NCBI GenBank assembly: GCA_031276375.1
Contig: JAISNE010000421.1
Location: 1 to 6,598 of the forward strand
Length of the DNA stretch: 6,598 nucleotides
DNA from: Accumulibacter sp.
Lineage (GTDB): Bacteria > Pseudomonadota > Gammaproteobacteria > Burkholderiales > Rhodocyclaceae
Reading direction: 5' to 3'
Part shown: positions 5,855-6,598 of the stretch, one piece after another
How positions within the stretch are numbered: position 1 is the stretch's first letter
How the letters are laid out: each line of letters starts with the position of its first letter
Translations under genes and position numbers: made by a program
The notes under the pieces: generated by a model
What the model saw: only the letters and a program-made list of their open reading frames with translations
Told to the model about the DNA's origin: nothing
The model's database searches: none

Positions 5855-6598
5855 CGTCTGTCCGCGTCCGCGCATCACCGCGCGGGCGTGTTCCGAACAA
5901 AAAAAGCCGCGGACGAAGGGGTGATCGATGTCCAGCACTTCGGCCGGCGGGCAATTGGCAATGATACGCCGCTCGGCCAGAACCGCGACCCGCGTCGCCA
6001 GGCCGGCCAGGGTATCGAGATCGTGCGTGACCATCACCACGGTGAATCCGAGCTGCTTTTGCAGGGCGCCGATCAGTTGCACGAAATTGTCGGCGAGATC
6101 GGGGTCCAGCCCGGCCGTCGGTTCGTCCAGCACCAGCAGCTCGGGTTCGAGCGAGAGCGCGCGCGCCAGGGCCACCCGCTTGATCATGCCGCCCGACAGT
6201 TCGGCCGGCATCAGCGAGGCGTGCCGCGGTTCGAGCTCGACCATGGCCAGCTTGATGAGGACCAGATCGTGAATGACGCCCTCGTCGAGCAGCCGCAGCT
6301 CGCGCAGCGGGAAGGCAATGTTGTCGAACACGTCGAGCGCCGAGAACAGCGCGCCCTGCTGGAAGAGCATGCCGAAACGGCGGCGCACGCCGCGCCGCAC
6401 GCGCGGGTCCGCGTCGAGCACCGCCCGGCCGAACAGGCGCACCGTCCCGCGCGCGGGCGCGAGCAAGCCGACGATCTCGCGCAGCAGCGTGGTCTTGCCG
6501 CTGCCGGAACCGCCCACCAGGCAGAGGATCTGCCCGCGCTCGACAGCGAGGTCGATGGCGTCGTGAACCAGATTCTGACCAAACCGCGTGGTCACGCC
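5852..6598 (-). CDS. MlaF-like ABC transporter ATPase, N-terminus outside the window
   Basis: This is the cytosolic nucleotide-binding subunit of an MCE/Mla lipid ABC transporter; 248 residues are visible. All ABC motifs are present: Walker A GGSGSGKTT (residues 29-37 of the visible part), Q-loop in MLFQQGALFSALDVFDNIAF, signature LSGGMIKRVALARAL, Walker B LLVLDEPTAGLD and the switch histidine in VMVTHDLDTL. LSGGMIKR and FPLRE are typical of the MlaF subgroup. The visible frame reads GVTTRFGQNLVHDAIDL to the very edge. The GTG at 6593-6595 is an internal Val in the family, which normally has about 8-12 more residues before it. The gene is therefore called partial rather than started there. 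A permease of the MlaE family is expected upstream, outside the window. Confidence 0.92.
   Translation of the reverse strand, partial: GVTTRFGQNLVHDAIDLAVERGQILCLVGGSGSGKTTLLREIVGLLAPARGTVRLFGRAVLDADPRVRRGVRRRFGMLFQQGALFSALDVFDNIAFPLRELRLLDEGVIHDLVLIKLAMVELEPRHASLMPAELSGGMIKRVALARALSLEPELLVLDEPTAGLDPDLADNFVQLIGALQKQLGFTVVMVTHDLDTLAGLATRVAVLAERRIIANCPPAEVLDIDHPFVRGFFCSEHARAVMRGRGQT

Noticed and set aside
6593..6595. GTG as the start codon of the ATPase
   Set aside because: Relatives have residues before this Val, the codon just upstream is an in-frame Gly, and the frame is open to the window edge. The gene is called partial instead.

Overview
The window is GC-rich chromosomal DNA. The protein styles and the repeat content suggest a betaproteobacterium, possibly of the Rhodocyclales/Accumulibacter type. 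That assignment rests on family resemblance recalled from memory, not on a search. There are five protein-coding genes, one of them cut by the right edge, and about 700 bp of non-coding DNA crowded with repeats.

Left part (1-2223, plus strand). A REP-like palindromic repeat lies at the left edge. It is followed by a YagE/YjhH-type 2-keto-3-deoxy-sugar-acid aldolase (259-1176) and a YeaE-type aldo/keto reductase (1294-2127). The pair would fit cleavage of a 2-keto-3-deoxy sugar acid to pyruvate plus a short aldehyde, followed by reduction of that aldehyde; the coupling is inference. A long hairpin at 2136-2195 separates the reductase from the convergent gene to its right.

Middle part (2224-4009). 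An old-yellow-enzyme family flavin oxidoreductase of the XenA/YqjM class lies on the minus strand (2224-3306). Upstream of it, 3307-4009 has no credible gene. It holds a MITE-like segment bounded by near-perfect 20-nt inverted repeats (3366-3606). Beyond that is a second repeat block (3606-3917), with seven 7-bp repeats facing five inverted 7-bp repeats across a GAA-loop hairpin.

Right part (4010-6598, minus strand). This is an MCE/Mla-type lipid-transport operon read right to left: an MlaF-like ABC ATPase (N-terminus outside the window), an MlaD-like MCE protein translationally coupled to it, and an ABC-transport auxiliary lipoprotein (PqiC/DUF330 type). The MlaE-like permease would be expected just beyond the right edge. 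Together these would make an inner-membrane ABC complex with a periplasmic MCE ring and an outer-membrane-anchored lipoprotein, moving phospholipids or similar hydrophobic cargo across the envelope.

No clearly new enzymatic or defence system is visible. The most unusual content is the repeat-built intergenic region at 3366-3917.
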